Assembly (NCBI GenBank): GCA_027257055.1
Contig: JAPVLO010000054.1
Span: 3,472,001 to 3,536,000 of the forward strand
Length of the DNA stretch: 64,000 nt
Direction of reading: 5' to 3'
From: Cephalopachus bancanus
Taxonomy: Eukaryota > Chordata > Mammalia > Primates > Tarsiidae
Position 1 is the first letter of the stretch, and each line of letters starts with the position of its first letter. The position numbers were made by a program, and so were the translations under genes. Below, piece after piece: positions 46,484-58,445 of the stretch. The notes beneath the pieces were generated by a model that had not been told where the DNA came from, did no database searches, and worked only from the letters and a program-made list of their open reading frames with translations.

Positions 46484-46871
46484 TTTCCTTACCTTGGCTA
46501 TTGTGAATAATTCTGCAATGGGAGGGCAGAATTTTGATCTCAATTTCTTTAGATACATAACCAGAAGTGAGATGGCTGGATCATATGATAGTTCTACTTT
46601 TAATTTTTTGAGGAACTCATATGATATTCCATAGTGGTTGCACTATTTTACATCCCACCAACAGTGTATAAGGATTCTGATTTCTCCACACGCTTGCCAG
46701 CATCTTTTTTAAAATATAATAATCTCCTAACAGGTGTGAAGTGATATTTCATTGTAGTTTTGATTTCCATTTCCCTGACAATTAGTGATGTTGAACACCC
46801 TTTAATATCCTGTTGGCTATTTGCATGTCTTCTTTGGAGAAATATTTATTCAAGTCCTTTGCTCATTTTTT

Positions 46872-47291
46872 TTCTTTTAAAGATGTGGGGTAAAATTCAG
46901 GATTAGGTATACAAGTGGCCATCATACAGGTAAAGTTTGGGCCTCCCTTTGGTCCCCACTTTGCCTGGTTTGAGATCAGGTACCGTTATTGATGCTATGT
47001 GCTCCCACCCTGGCAGTTTCCAGCTACTACCCTTTCTTATAGTATGATGATAAATGTTCAGGGTCCGCTTATGAGTAAGAACATGTGGTACTCAGTTCTT
47101 TGTTTTTGTGATAAATCACTGAGTATTATAGACCCTAAATCCATCCAAGTTGCTGTGAAGCCCATAATTTTGCTCTTCTTTATGGCTGTGTAATATTCCA
47201 TTGTGTACATTTTTTTTTTTTTAAATCCAGTCCAGTTTCAATGGGCAGCATGGTTGGTTCCATGTTTTTAGGATTGTAAAGAGTGCTTCAC
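46872..47291 (-). mobile_element. 5'-truncated L1 inside L1M, antisense
   Basis: L1-C-type 3' end of about 420 bp. Flanks GCTCATTTTTT (46861-46871) and GCTCACTTTTT (47292-47302) form an 11-bp TSD with one mismatch, and the host L1M resumes exactly there. The complement includes the CCATGCTGCCCATTGAAACT region typical of these L1s. Confidence 0.92.
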
Positions 47292-47691
47292 GCTCACTTT
47301 TTAATCGTGTTTTTGTTTATTGAGTGTCCCTTTTTCTACTGAGCTGTAGGTGTTTCTTATATAGTTTGGCTATTAACTCCTTTTCAGATAAATAGTTTGC
47401 AAATATTTTCTCCCATTCTTTTCACTCTGTTGTTTCCTTTGCTGTGAGTTTGACTTTGATTTAGTTCCATTGGTTTATTTTTGCTTTTTATTGACTGTTA
47501 GTTGGTATCATATCCAATAAATCATTGCCAAGACCAAAGTCAAGTCTTTAATTCAGTTTGAGTTGGTTTTTGTGTAGAATATAAGACTGGGGTCCTATTT
47601 TATTCTTTTGCATGTAGATGTTCAGTTTTCCCAACACCATTTATTGAAGAGACTGTCCTTTCGTACTGTGTGTTATGGTACCCTTGTCAAA

Positions 47692-47807
47692 GATCAATTG
47701 ACTGCATAGTGAACTTATTTCTGTGCTCTCTATTCTGTTGTATCAGTCTGTATGTCTGTCTTTATGCTGTTACTGTACTATTTTAATTACCATAGACTTT
47801 TATATAT
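47692..47807. repeat. Copy 1 of a 116-bp duplication
   Basis: Part of the old L1M. It is repeated in direct orientation at 48870-48985 at about 91% identity by eye, with the same length and no gaps. Confidence 0.85.
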
Positions 47808-48350
47808 GTTCTGAAATCAGGAAGTGTAATGCCTCCAGTTTTCATCTTCTTTTTTAAGATAGCTTTGGCTATTCTCAGTCTTCTGTGGTTCCCTCGAAAT
47901 GTTAAGATTTTTTTTCTTCTATTTCTGTAAAAAATACAATTGGGATTTTGATTGAGATAGCATCAAATCTGTAGTTCACTTTGGATATTATGTACATTTT
48001 AATGTCATTAAGACTTCTAGTTCATGAACACAGGATGTCTTTTCATTTATTTATGTCATCTTTCATTTATTTCATCAATTCTTTGTAGTTTTCAGTGTGC
48101 AAGTCTTCCATCTCCTTGGTTAAGTCTATTCCTATTTTTCTTTGTAATTTTGTTGTAAATAGAATTATTTTCTTGATTTCTCTTACAGCTAGTTCATTGT
48201 ATATAGAAATGCAATGGATTTTTGCATGTTTTGTATCCTTCGACTTTACTGAATTTGTTAATTTGTTCTAACAGTTGTTGATGAATTCCTCGTAAGTAGG
48301 ATTTTCTACATACAAGATTATTTCATCTGCAAAAAGACACATAATTATTA

Positions 48351-48869
48351 CATTTTGTGCAAATGATTACCAGAAAATTTGACACTCGTTGAATTCAGTA
48401 ATGGGAAGAAATTTTGGTACCACAAAAGTATAAAACATTTAAAATGTGATTTGCATCTATTAGGCTTATACAAAGAGAGAAAAACATACATACAGTGTGT
48501 AGATGCTTTTCAACATTTTTTTCACCTTCCTCCCTTTTTTGTAGCAGCCTATATAGTTTTCTAATTTAGCCCTGATTAATTGTAATCATGATATTGAATT
48601 CTCCCTTGCCAATAGTTGACGTAAGAAAACAGACTGAACAAAAAAAGAAAAAGGAAAAAGACTGAAGCCAAGAAGTGTGTATCTTTTCTCTGTAGACCAA
48701 GGTTAATAGAAGGATGGGCCCGTGAAGATCTTTGTCTTCCTCTGTATTTTTCGGTGTGAGGAGATGAGGCCTGAACCAACCTATGCATAAGGCTGACACA
48801 TTAAACCAAGAGCATTACCTGGAAAATGGAGCCAGAAGCTGTAAAGCAGACCTAAATCCTATGCTACCT
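48351..48869. other. Unique DNA, no gene seen
   Basis: About 520 bp between the L1M end and the duplicated fragment. No named repeat. Confidence 0.45.
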
Positions 48870-48985
48870 GATCGATTGACTGCATAGTGGACTTATTTCT
48901 GTGCTCTCTCTTTCATTGTATCAGTCTGTATGTCTGTCTTTATGCTGCTACTGTACTGTTTTAATTACCATAGACTTTTATATAT
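48870..48985. repeat. Copy 2 of a 116-bp duplication
   Basis: Begins GATCGATTGACTGCATAGTG and ends ATAGACTTTTATATAT. It shares with copy 1 several departures from the general L1M consensus, so it derives from copy 1 (or the reverse), not from an independent L1M. Confidence 0.85.
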
Positions 48986-49507
48986 TTTATCAAAGCTAAC
49001 ATGCCACCCATTGTAAGGCGTCATTGTTTTATATGTCACTAAGAAAGAAAAAAAAAACACTGTTGGGTCCTGTGACATAATGCTTCCTTATCCCTTGAAC
49101 TTTTAGAACAACTTTATTATTGAGATAGTTTCCTTAGATTTATTTGGATATATTTTTATTATATTTCCTTTTTACTCATAAGGAATGCATGGAAGATGAA
49201 TTTAAGATCATCTCAAAACTTCTCACACTCAGATTGGCTCTTCTTAAGTCTAGGTTTTTCCACATACTATCCCTCTCTGTGCCATCAAGACCACTGAATA
49301 TACTTTTTTAAAGGATAGTCCACTGCTACTTCAGGATGTCCTTCCAAAGCAATGACACTCATTCTTCAAATATTGACTTGCATATGCAGGCAATGATTAT
49401 ATTATACTCACTGCCTGGCCAACAGTAATTATGAGACAATTTTTGAGATTCTAATATATGGAATGTACACTTTAGAATCACTGAAATATAGTTAATAAAT
49501 GTGTGTT
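48986..49507. other. Unique DNA, no gene seen
   Basis: About 520 bp, AT-rich, without a named repeat or ORF. Confidence 0.45.
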
Positions 49508-49522
49508 AATAAATGTCCTTAT

Positions 49523-50589
49523 AGACACCCTTATGGAAATTGGAACTGGCAAACAATTCCTGATCAAAACCTCAAGTGCCCATACCATAAGAGATAAGAT
49601 AGATAAGTGGGACCTCATCAAGCTGAAAACCTTCTGCAAAGCAAAAGAAACCATCACGAGAATGGGGAGACAGCCCAAAGAGTAGGAAAAAATATCTGCC
49701 AAATGTATATCTGTCAAAGGTCTAACATCTAGGATTTACAAGGAACTCAAATGCACCAAAAGGAAAAAAAAAACAGCCCCATTAAAAAGTGGGAAAAAGA
49801 CATGAATAGACACTTCTCAAAAGAAGATATATGGGCAACCAACAGACATATAAAAAAATGTTCAGCCTCACTCATCATCAGAAAAATGCAAATCAAAACC
49901 ACATTGAGATACCACCTAATCCCAGTAAGAATGGCCATCATTAATAAAACAATAACAGATGTTGGCAAGGATGTGGAGAAAAAGGAATGCTTCTGCATTG
50001 CTGGTGGGAATGCAAACTAGTGTAACCTCTCTGGAAGACAGTGTGGCGATTTCTGAAAGAGCTAGAAATTGACCTTCCATATGACCCTGCAAACCTCTTT
50101 TTGAGAATATACCCGGAGGAACTCAAGTCATTCTACTAAAAGGATACCTTCACACACATGTTTGTTGCAGCTCTAGTCGCAATAGCAAAAATATGGAACC
50201 AACCATGCTGCCCATTGAAGCTCGACTGGATAAAAAAGATGTGGCACATACACAAGGGAATAATATGCAGCCATAAAGAAGGACAAACACATGGACTTCG
50301 CAGCAACTTAGATGGATCTAGAGTCTTTCATACTCAGTGATCACAGAAACAAAGAAGAGTACCATATATTATCACTCATAAGTGGACCTTGAACAATTAT
50401 GATAATATTATAAGAAAGGAATTGACAATAGTGGGAAACTTCCGGGGGGGAGGGGCGGAGGGGATTGGCAGTTGAAAGAAACTGCCAGGGGAGAGAGGGG
50501 CATACCTCATCAACAAGGGTACCTCAATGAACATTTGTATACCTAACCCTGAATTATACCCCACATCTTTAAAATAAAAAATAAAAATA
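49523..50589 (+). mobile_element. 5'-truncated L1 3' end, sense
   Basis: Last ~900 bp of ORF2 plus 3' UTR of an L1-C-type element. The TSD AATAAATGTCCTTAT (49508-49522) and AATAAATATCCTTAT (50590-50604) has one mismatch. ORF2 pieces: [20 protein letters not shown] at 49550, [20 protein letters not shown] at 49800, and WIKKMWHIHKG near 50230. Stops and shifts break it. A G-run at 50444-50463 in the 3' UTR is a quadruplex candidate. The tail is AAAATAAAAAATAAAAATAA. Confidence 0.95.
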
Positions 50590-50604
50590 AATAAATATCC
50601 TTAT

Positions 50605-51329
50605 TACTGCAGTGAGTGCTAACCATCAATATAAGGACTTTCCCCTTAAGAGGCCACTCTATCTCTGCCATAATTTCTGAACTGTATCTTTAGAATCATG
50701 TTACACAACTAGAGAGATGGGGCCAAGGAGAACATCCAAGTTGAAGTATTTTAAGGGGCAACAGTGACTTATTGCTTGAATGATGAATTATTAGCAAAAC
50801 TTTACACATTACTAGAAAGCAATTCTTAAAGGACATGGAAACTGGCTGACAGTAGGTATGACAGTCATGTTACAATTCATGGTCCAACACATCCAACCTG
50901 AGTGACATTTGACATTAGTTGTCTTAATACTAATTGGAGTTTGTTGTTATGGGTTTAAAAGAAAAATTTAAATAGCAGTGTTCCATGTAAGTCCAGTAAG
51001 TGATGGTCTGTGCTCAGAGTCATTAACAAGAGGAAGGAAAGCATGTTTTCATAGAGCATGAGGGATGGCAGTTGAATAAAGCCTGGGAGCTATCTTTGTA
51101 AATTACAGTAAAACTTAAGAGTAAGTAGATTTAAGGTAGTAACATTATTTTTATTAAAAAATTGTCTTATCTTGAAATGAAATATGTTTAAAACCAGTCA
51201 TGTGCATCTAACAAGCTCTCAGTTTGAGTCTCCCTACATTCTATATCATCCTCTACTAAAACAAAACCCTCAAATACATTTTGATCTCTAGAGAAGAAAG
51301 GAAATATTGTTAACTGTAGTAAAATTTAA
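50605..51329. other. Unique DNA, no gene seen
   Basis: About 725 bp with no named repeat and no supportable ORF. Confidence 0.45.
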
Positions 51330-51560
51330 AAAACAATAGCTATCATAGATTGACTTATTTACATGTGACAGGCACTCTATTATGCACTTAATACACAATG
51401 ACCCATTTAACCTTCACTTATAAAATGAGCAATTTTAATCTCACCATGTTATAGAAAAACAAAAAACTGAGGCATGAAAGTGCTAGGGAACTTGCCTGCC
51501 ATTCCCCTACTAGGAAATGCCAGAGTTGTCAATCGAATTGGTCTTTCCATTCCCCCAAGC
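51330..51560 (-). repeat. MIR, antisense
   Basis: GGCACTCTATTATGCACTTA, ACCCATTTAACCTTCACTTA, GAAAAACAAAAAACTGAGGC, then AACTTGCCTGCC match the antisense MIR order. Confidence 0.78.
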
Positions 51561-52014
51561 CTATTTGCTTTCTTTATACCACACTGCTTCTCATCACTAA
51601 TTTCTAAGGTGATAAAGCCAAGGATCCTTATGAACTCTTCTCTGCACATCACAAGGGTGCTTTATTCAACTCTCACCACTATGTTGAAATAACCTACACT
51701 GATTTAAATATACAGCTTGCTCAAAATTTTTTAGTTCCTCCAACACACTGAGATATATGAGAACTGGTTAGAAGATGCATAATTTGGAAATTGAATAGAG
51801 GAATGACAAAATTTCAATATTGCCTTGAAACGTATACTGGCTTTTTGGGTTCCATTTTCAAAAGACAACATCTGACTGCATAAATGTATAAAAGGAGAGG
51901 AAGAAATAGTGATAGTGGTTTACACACATGGAAATAATTTTAAAATTAGGTTTTCTAAAATCTAGGACATATTTCTCCATAGACAATATTCAGGGCTGCC
52001 CATGTGCATAATTT
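51561..52014. other. Unique DNA, no gene seen
   Basis: About 450 bp with no named repeat. The overlapping 67- and 72-codon frames on opposite strands at 51449-51692 look like chance. Confidence 0.45.
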
Positions 52015-52175
52015 CGGGCAATCCTGGGGGTTCAAGTTCTTGCTTACTGGCTGTGTGACCTTGGGCAAGTTATTTAACTTCTCTGAGTTTAATCCCTTCA
52101 TCTATAAAATAGAAAATAAGATCTTCCTTTGATAATTATTTCAAAGTCTCAGAAAGGTGTATGCAATGTGCCTCA
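52015..52175 (+). repeat. MIR, sense
   Basis: CTGGCTGTGTGACCTTGGGC, AAGTTATTTAACTTCTCTGA and TTCATCTATAAAATAGAAAA is a clear sense MIR core, cut off by the MER1-type element. Confidence 0.88.
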
Positions 52176-52605
52176 CACCGAGGTTCCCTAATCCCTGGGT
52201 CACTGACTCTTACCAGTCCGTGGCCTGTTAGGAACTGGGCTTCACAGCAGGAGGTGAGCAGTGGGTGAGCAAGTGAAGCTTCATCTATATTTACAGCCGG
52301 TCTCCATCGCTCCCATTACTGCCTGAGCTCCACCTCCTGTCAGATCGCCACAGCATTAGATTCGCATAGGAGCGCAAACCCTATTGTGAACAGGCATGCG
52401 AGGAATCTAGGTTGCACACTCCTTATGAGAATCGAATGCCTGAAGATCTGAGGCGGAGCCAAGGCGGTGATGCTAGCACGGGGGTGTGGCTGCAAATACA
52501 GATTAACATTCACAATGAGGTTTGACTGCACATTTCTAGCTCTCTTGGTAGAAAAAATGTCTTCCTCGAAACCAGTCCCTGGTGCCAAAAGGTTGGAGAC
52601 CACTG
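52176..52605 (-). mobile_element. MER1-type hAT-Charlie element
   Basis: Complete-looking 430-bp non-autonomous element. The left end CACCGAGGTTCCCTAATCCC and right end GGTGCCAAAAGGTTGGAGAC then CACTG form imperfect terminal inverted repeats. Internal marks are CCAGTCCGTGGCCTGTTAGG, GCACAGCAGGAGGTGAGC-like sequence, and a palindromic pair around ATTAGATTCGCATAGGAGCG and CTCCTTATGAGAATCGAATG. CpG-derived TG/CA changes are frequent. An 8-bp TSD was not recognisable. It is inserted at the end of a MIR. Confidence 0.9.
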
Positions 52606-52624
52606 CTACAGTGTCCGACACATT

Positions 52625-52800
52625 CTTTTACTCATTTATTCATGTATTTATCTACTTAATATTCACTGAGGACCTACTATGTTCTAGGCACACTCCTAAG
52701 AATTAAGGATACAATAGTAAACAATAAAAAGATGCATACTGTACCCTCCTAAAGCTTACAATTTTGTGAAAAACACTACATAAAATTAAAGAATCATACT
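52625..52800 (-). repeat. L2 3' region, antisense
   Basis: TTTATTCATGTATTTATC, TTCACTGAGGACCTACTATG, TTCTAGGCACACTCCTAAGA, ATACAATAGTAAACAATAAA and CCTCCTAAAGCTTACAATTT fit the antisense L2 3' end. Confidence 0.75.
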
Positions 52801-53039
52801 GTGAAAAGTGTTCCTGGGCACAGTGACTTACGGAAAGGGCTCTCAATGGCTACTGCTGGAACAATTTGAATAATAAAAGGAAGAGGTATTGGATTGCAGC
52901 TTAAAGTGTAAAGTAAGTAGTCATGAGTCCATAGTGATTTAAATAAATGATTAAATAAATACATAGAGGCAAAGAAACAAACCTTCCATACAGAAGAATT
53001 CCAAGTAATACATGCACATACTACACCCTAAAAGAAGGT

Positions 53040-53600
53040 GAACATAACACCCCACTCCTTAAGTGTGGGCTGTGCACGGTGACTTCCTTCCAAAGAGTAC
53101 AATATGGAAAGGGGAAAATAGAAAGCAACTTTACAGTAGAGAAACCTGTCAATCACTGCTTCATCTAGTTGATCTTCCTACCAAAAACCCATAACTCCAG
53201 TCTAATTATGAACAAAACAACAGATAAATCCTGATTAAGGGATATCCTATGAAATATCAGCACTCCTCAAAACAGGCAAGGTCATTAACCAAGGACAGTC
53301 TAAGACACTGTCATAGCAAAAGGAGAGCCGAAGGAAATGACTAAGAGTATAGGTAACCCTGATGACATCCTGGGTAGATGTCATCTTGGGTAAATGTCAT
53401 CTTGATAGAGACTACTAAAAATCTAAGGAAATCTGAACAAAGTATATTTTAGTTAAAAATAAATATACATGTTAGTTCATTAGCTGTAACAAGTGTACTA
53501 TACTTGTACTATGCTAATAATAGAGGAAACTGAGTGCTGAGTATATGGAAACTCAGTACTGTCTTCACAAGTTTTCTGTAAACTTCAAACAGTTATAAAG
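53040..53600 (+). repeat. Old L1M 3' UTR, sense
   Basis: ACAATATGGAAAGGGGAAAA, CAACTTTACAGTAGAGAAAC, ACCCATAACTCCAGTCTAAT, CACTCCTCAAAACAGGCAAG, TCATTAACCAAGGACAGTCT and TTCTGTAAACTTCAAACAGT are in the order of the ancient L1M 3' UTR. It is non-coding throughout. Confidence 0.82.
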
Positions 53601-53667
53601 TTCATTTGAAAGAAACACTTGGTTAAAAAATTTAGAATGCAATGTAATAAGCATTATTTCAAAAAGT

Positions 53668-53800
53668 TTAAAAATCCAGGTATAGTGGTGCACACCTGTA
53701 GTCTCAGCCACTCGGGAGGTTGAAAAGAGAGGACTGCTTGAGCCCAAGAGTCCAAGATCAGACTGGCCAACACAGTGGAACTTCGTCTCTTTAAAAAGAG
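53668..53800 (+). mobile_element. Alu left-monomer (FLAM/AluJ) fragment
   Basis: CCAGGTATAGTGGTGCACAC, CTGTAGTCTCAGCCACTCGG, GCTTGAGCCCAAGAGTCCAA, GGCCAACACAGTGGAACTTC, then an A/G-rich tail. Only one monomer is present. Confidence 0.82.
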
Positions 53801-54159
53801 GGGAAGGGAGGGGCTTATCTCTTCTTTTCTACCAAAAAAAAATCGGAAAAAGAAGCATGTAGAAACAGTAGAACATGCAAATTGCTGGGTCTGACTTTTG
53901 CATTCCTAGGTATGTAAGTAATTTTCCTGAGGAGCTCTTGGTGGAGCTGAGTTTGCACTCATTAAAGAGCAGCTAATGATTTTATTCTGATAAGCTTTAT
54001 TAGTTTAATAATAGGATCACTGCCTGTTTACTCAGAAATCTACATTACCAGAATCTCTCATTAGGTTAGCCTCGGGCCATTGCCTGGGAGAAGGAGAACG
54101 GTCCCTAAGTGTGAGTTTCCTCCAAGACAGTGCCATTAGCCCATCATCCTATGAAGAAA

Positions 54160-54345
54160 CCTAATACGTATTAAATGCTTGTGTGCTCAACACAACTGCA
54201 AGCCTTTACATCAAGTATCCATCTCACTCTTCGTACCACTCCTGAAGGTGAGTATGAAAACCCCATTTCACAGATGAGGAAACGGAGGCTCAGATATTAT
54301 GTGACCAGAGCTCAGACGTAAATCTTTCTGACTCCTGCTTTTTCT
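54160..54345 (-). repeat. MIR, antisense
   Basis: TTCACAGATGAGGAAACGGA, GGCTCAGATATTATGTGACC and AGCTCAGACGTAAATCTTTC mark an antisense MIR with a well-preserved core. Confidence 0.85.
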
Positions 54346-54395
54346 ACACTACCTAGAATGATGTGTCTATTGTTTATTGTATGTAAGAGCAAATC

Positions 54396-54692
54396 TTTTT
54401 TTTTTTTTTTTTTTTTTTTTGAGTTGGAGTCTCACTCCGTCGCATAGACTGGAGTGCAGTGGCCGCTCCCGGCCACCGCAGCCTCGACCTGCTGGGCTCC
54501 GGCGATCCTTCCGCCTCAGCCTTCCGAGTAGCCGGAATTACAGGCCTGCGCTACCACGCCCGGCTGACTTTTTGATTTATTGCAGAGAGGAGGTCTCTGC
54601 CCAGGCGGGTCTCGAACCCGCAGGCTCAGGCAATCCACTCTCCTCAGCCTCCCAAAGGCGCGGGATTATAGGCTGAGCCACCGAGTCCGGCT
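54396..54692 (-). mobile_element. Alu, local subtype, antisense
   Basis: 25-base poly(T), GAGTTGGAGTCTCACTCCGT, and at the far end the complement of the left arm. The B-box hairpin is perfect: GCGGGTTCGAGACCCGC on the Alu strand. CpGs are well kept, so it is probably the youngest Alu of the window. Only a short possible TSD (CAAATC) is visible. Confidence 0.96.
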
Positions 54693-54699
54693 GATCAAA

Positions 54700-55605
<906 letters not shown>

Positions 55606-55714
55606 AATATATTTCTGTCAAATAACAATATAAAGGAACTCTCCCCATTAGTAAATCTTTCTGTATAATGAACTAATCATATCATTGGAAATCATGTTTT
55701 AATTCAATAATGTA

Positions 55715-55905
55715 TAGTTAACATTCATTGAATATTTACTGTATGCCAGACAATAGGATAAGTGCTGTATAGAATTATATTACTCCTCAAAATACCCCAT
55801 TTTAGAGAGAAAGAAATTAAGAATCAAGAATTTTAAAAATTTCACCAAGGTTTCTCAGCTAGAGAGTGGAGGAGTTAGGATTTAAATAAGTTTGAAATCC
55901 AGCTT
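55715..55905 (-). repeat. MIR, antisense
   Basis: CATTGAATATTTACTGTATG, ATACCCCATTTTAGAGAGAA, CACCAAGGTTTCTCAGCTAG, AGAGTGGAGGAGTTAGGATT is an antisense MIR. Confidence 0.82.
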
Positions 55906-57255
55906 GAGAGACCAAGTGCTTCACCACTGCTCCTTCCTACCAGGTCCTGAGCGGGATATCATCCCAGTTCATTCCCATAACAACTTCCCAGTTCAAGCCT
56001 AGTCCCTATCAAATTCTAAGGTCGGAATTCAAGTTTTAGTGTTGTTTATTCTGGTTCTTCAAGTTCTCTTCCAAACTGAACATTTTGCCAGCCCTGTAAA
56101 GCTTGCTTCTTTCTGAGATTCAATTTCCCCAATTACCAAAAAAAAAAAAAAAAAGGACCAAAGACTTTTCCAAAATCTCATATTCTCTCTCTTTTTCTTC
56201 CTGGGGATTTGAGTTCTTGATTTAATCGCCCACATAAAAGTCTACCCTGAGCTTTCTGCTTGCCCAGAACTTTCACCCCACCAAGTGCACTTGCTCTCTG
56301 GGGCTCATGTTAGAATGAGTCAATAGAGTCACAGCAGTGGAGTGAAAGAATCATGGGGTTTTACTGCTGGGAGTGAACAGTTACAGGGTGTCGATGAGTA
56401 CACAGGTGGTGAGGAGCAGTATAAAAGCAGAGACCAGCAGCTCCTGATGCCATGTCTTCCTAAGGCCAGAACTGAACTTAGCCGCACATCAAGGCACTGA
56501 CCCAAGCTGTGTGTCTTTCTCTGTTTGTGTTAATAGACAAAATCTAAGAAGGAGATTAATGAATGCTAAGTAAGGATCAGAAAAAAATTGAAAAGGAGGA
56601 AAGAAGGAGAGAGAAGCTCAATCACCTATACCCTGCTGGAAAAGAGTGGGGAAGATAGAACATATTTACCCGTTCCTTAAAATATTCACATCCAGCGATA
56701 AACCCTGTAAAAAGCATTCTGCAAACAACCACCCTTCGGCAGCCTTCAGTATATACCTATGAGAGAAAAAAATAATTACAGCGAGCCCTCCCAGGTTTCT
56801 CTTTTTTTGACCCAACTGTGGTCTGACACATCAAATTCAGTTTTAAGTGTCTCTTTACCTGCCAATTTATTTAACAACCTTACCACCAAAAGTATATGTA
56901 GATTTTGGTTTTAAAATAATTAATATTCTAAACAATACCAAAATACAGCCTTTCTGTCAAAATTCAAATAATACAGAAGTTATTCAAATAATATGGAAAT
57001 TTTTATTTGCAAGATTTCTCTTTTATAGTAACCTGTTCTTTTTTTTTTTTTAAATGAATGCTAATCCCTATCAAATGTCTCTGGGGTTAATAACTCTTGG
57101 GCATTCTACCTTCTGAATTTGTTACTTCTGTTTCATAGTGTGGCTTTTCCTCCGATGCTTATTGATCTTCATTGTCTGTTCATTTCTTAATTTAGCATCC
57201 CTGTTTGATTACTGTCAAATTTTGAATGTAGGTTTTATAGTAATCTGCTTCTAGG

Positions 57256-57258
<3 letters not shown>
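55906..57258. other. Unique DNA, no gene seen
   Basis: About 1.35 kb. It holds an A17 run near 56138-56154, the TATAAAAG motif discussed separately, and a poly(T) at 57039-57050. No coding exon is supportable. Confidence 0.45.
56420..56427 (+). promoter_or_regulatory. Isolated TATAAAAG motif
   Basis: A textbook TATA-box octamer in a locally GC-balanced stretch (GAGGAGCAGTATAAAAGCAG), with GACCAGCAGCTCCTGATGCC 10-30 bases downstream where a start site would lie. I see no ORF or CpG island attached. It could belong to an unrecognised LTR or be chance. Confidence 0.25.

Positions 57259-57312
<54 letters not shown>
57259..57312. repeat. (TG)n microsatellite
   Basis: About 27 uninterrupted TG units. 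Confidence 0.97.
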
Positions 57313-57314
<2 letters not shown>

Positions 57315-57624
57315 AAGAGAAGGAAGTCATGCATGTGCTGATGGAGTTTTACACAGTTTGTCCTCTGGGTGCTGGAGTTCCTCACTCCCCAGTCATAACC
57401 TGCCTGGGCCAGTTCTCCACTTTTCTAACGCCAACTCTCTCTTGGTGAGGCTTTAGAGAGCAGTATGCTCGACTTAATCACTTCACCTCTCCAGATGATT
57501 CTCCACATCTGTAAAGCAGGACCAGAATAGAAGCTTTCTAGACCTCCTTTCAACTTGAATATTCTATGATCTAGAAAGCTGGATTAGTCAGACTTTTCCA
57601 GAGAAACAGAGCCAACAGTGTGTC

Positions 57625-57705
57625 TGTATATATGTGCGTGTGTGTATACGTGTGTATATATACGTTGTGTGTGTACATATATATATTACATATATATACA
57701 CACAG
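57625..57705. repeat. TGTA/TA compound microsatellite
   Basis: Mixed TGTG, TATA and CGTG units (TATATATGTGCGTGTGTGTA, then TACATATATATATTACATAT). The preceding TTAGTCAGACTTTTCCAGAG and AAACAGAGCCAACAGTG resembles an old LTR/L1-type repeat end that commonly precedes such arrays. Family not assigned. Confidence 0.8.
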
Positions 57706-58224
57706 CTCATTTCTGGTACAAACACATAAATCATTTAATTTAAAAAAATTATAACTTAGAGGTTAACAGCCTCAAATGAGAAAACTGATGTTGATGGCAA
57801 CAACTTGCATTCTTTGCTCTACTCTATCCCTTCCCTGTGCTGTTTCCTGATATAAGACAACTTTGCACAAAACAATCTCACTGTCTCATCCTCCTCTTAG
57901 GCAAAACAAAGGAAATTGCCCTCCTGCTCTAATCACTTCCCAGAATGGCTGTAAGGTGAAAACACAAATATATACAACAACGTCTTAATTTCCACAGAGA
58001 ATTAGGATCCTCAAAGCACATGCACATTTTTCACCCACAGTGTAAGTACATGGCATTATTAAACAAAGCATGTGGGAGGGCTTGGACCTAGTGACAGAAA
58101 ACACTGCAGTTTTCAGAACAGTGCATTCTGAAACCACAAAGAATCACAGCTTCATTTTTGTTTCCTGGGATAATGGAAGAAATAATGTTAACATCAAAGA
58201 CTCCTATTATAACAGATTAATATA
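57706..58224. other. Unique DNA, no gene seen
   Basis: About 520 bp without a named repeat or ORF. Confidence 0.45.
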
Positions 58225-58445
58225 AAATTGATATTGGCAGATACTTAACCTGAATCTGGCATTGAGCTAAACACTTCTGAGGCCTTCTCTTCTTTGAGAC
58301 TCATGGGAGTGCGGTGAGGTGGGTGCTACCAATATTCCCACCTATAGATGTGAAAATAGGTACTACAAGAGTGAGATGACTTACCTGAAAGTAGGTAACA
58401 AGTGAGTGATTGAGGTGGGATTTTAACCCAATTGGGCTGCAAACC
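58225..58445 (-). repeat. MIR, antisense
   Basis: GCATTGAGCTAAACACTTCT, TATTCCCACCTATAGATGTG, GATGACTTACCTGAAAGTAG, GATTGAGGTGGGATTTTAAC is an antisense MIR. Confidence 0.8.

Larger units (their letters stand above)
45478..48350 (-). mobile_element. Old L1M, antisense, with nested inserts
   Basis: Antisense ancient L1 in three pieces: 45478-46089, 46484-46871 and 47292-48350. The first is 3' UTR and ORF2 end (complement of CTTTATTAGGGCATAATTTA and CATGTAAGTGGAATCATACA). The second contains CATCCCACCAACAGTGTATA. The third runs back through ORF2 (TTTGCAAATATTTTCTCCCA, ATCATTGCCAAGACCAAAGT, CACCATTTATTGAAGAGACT, TCATCTGCAAAAAGACA). The pieces are colinear, so the two interrupting elements are later insertions. 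Confidence 0.85.

Noticed and set aside
55906..57258. Host gene first exon downstream of the TATAAAAG motif
   Set aside because: No ORF, no convincing 5' splice site and no CpG island; kept only as a low-confidence motif.
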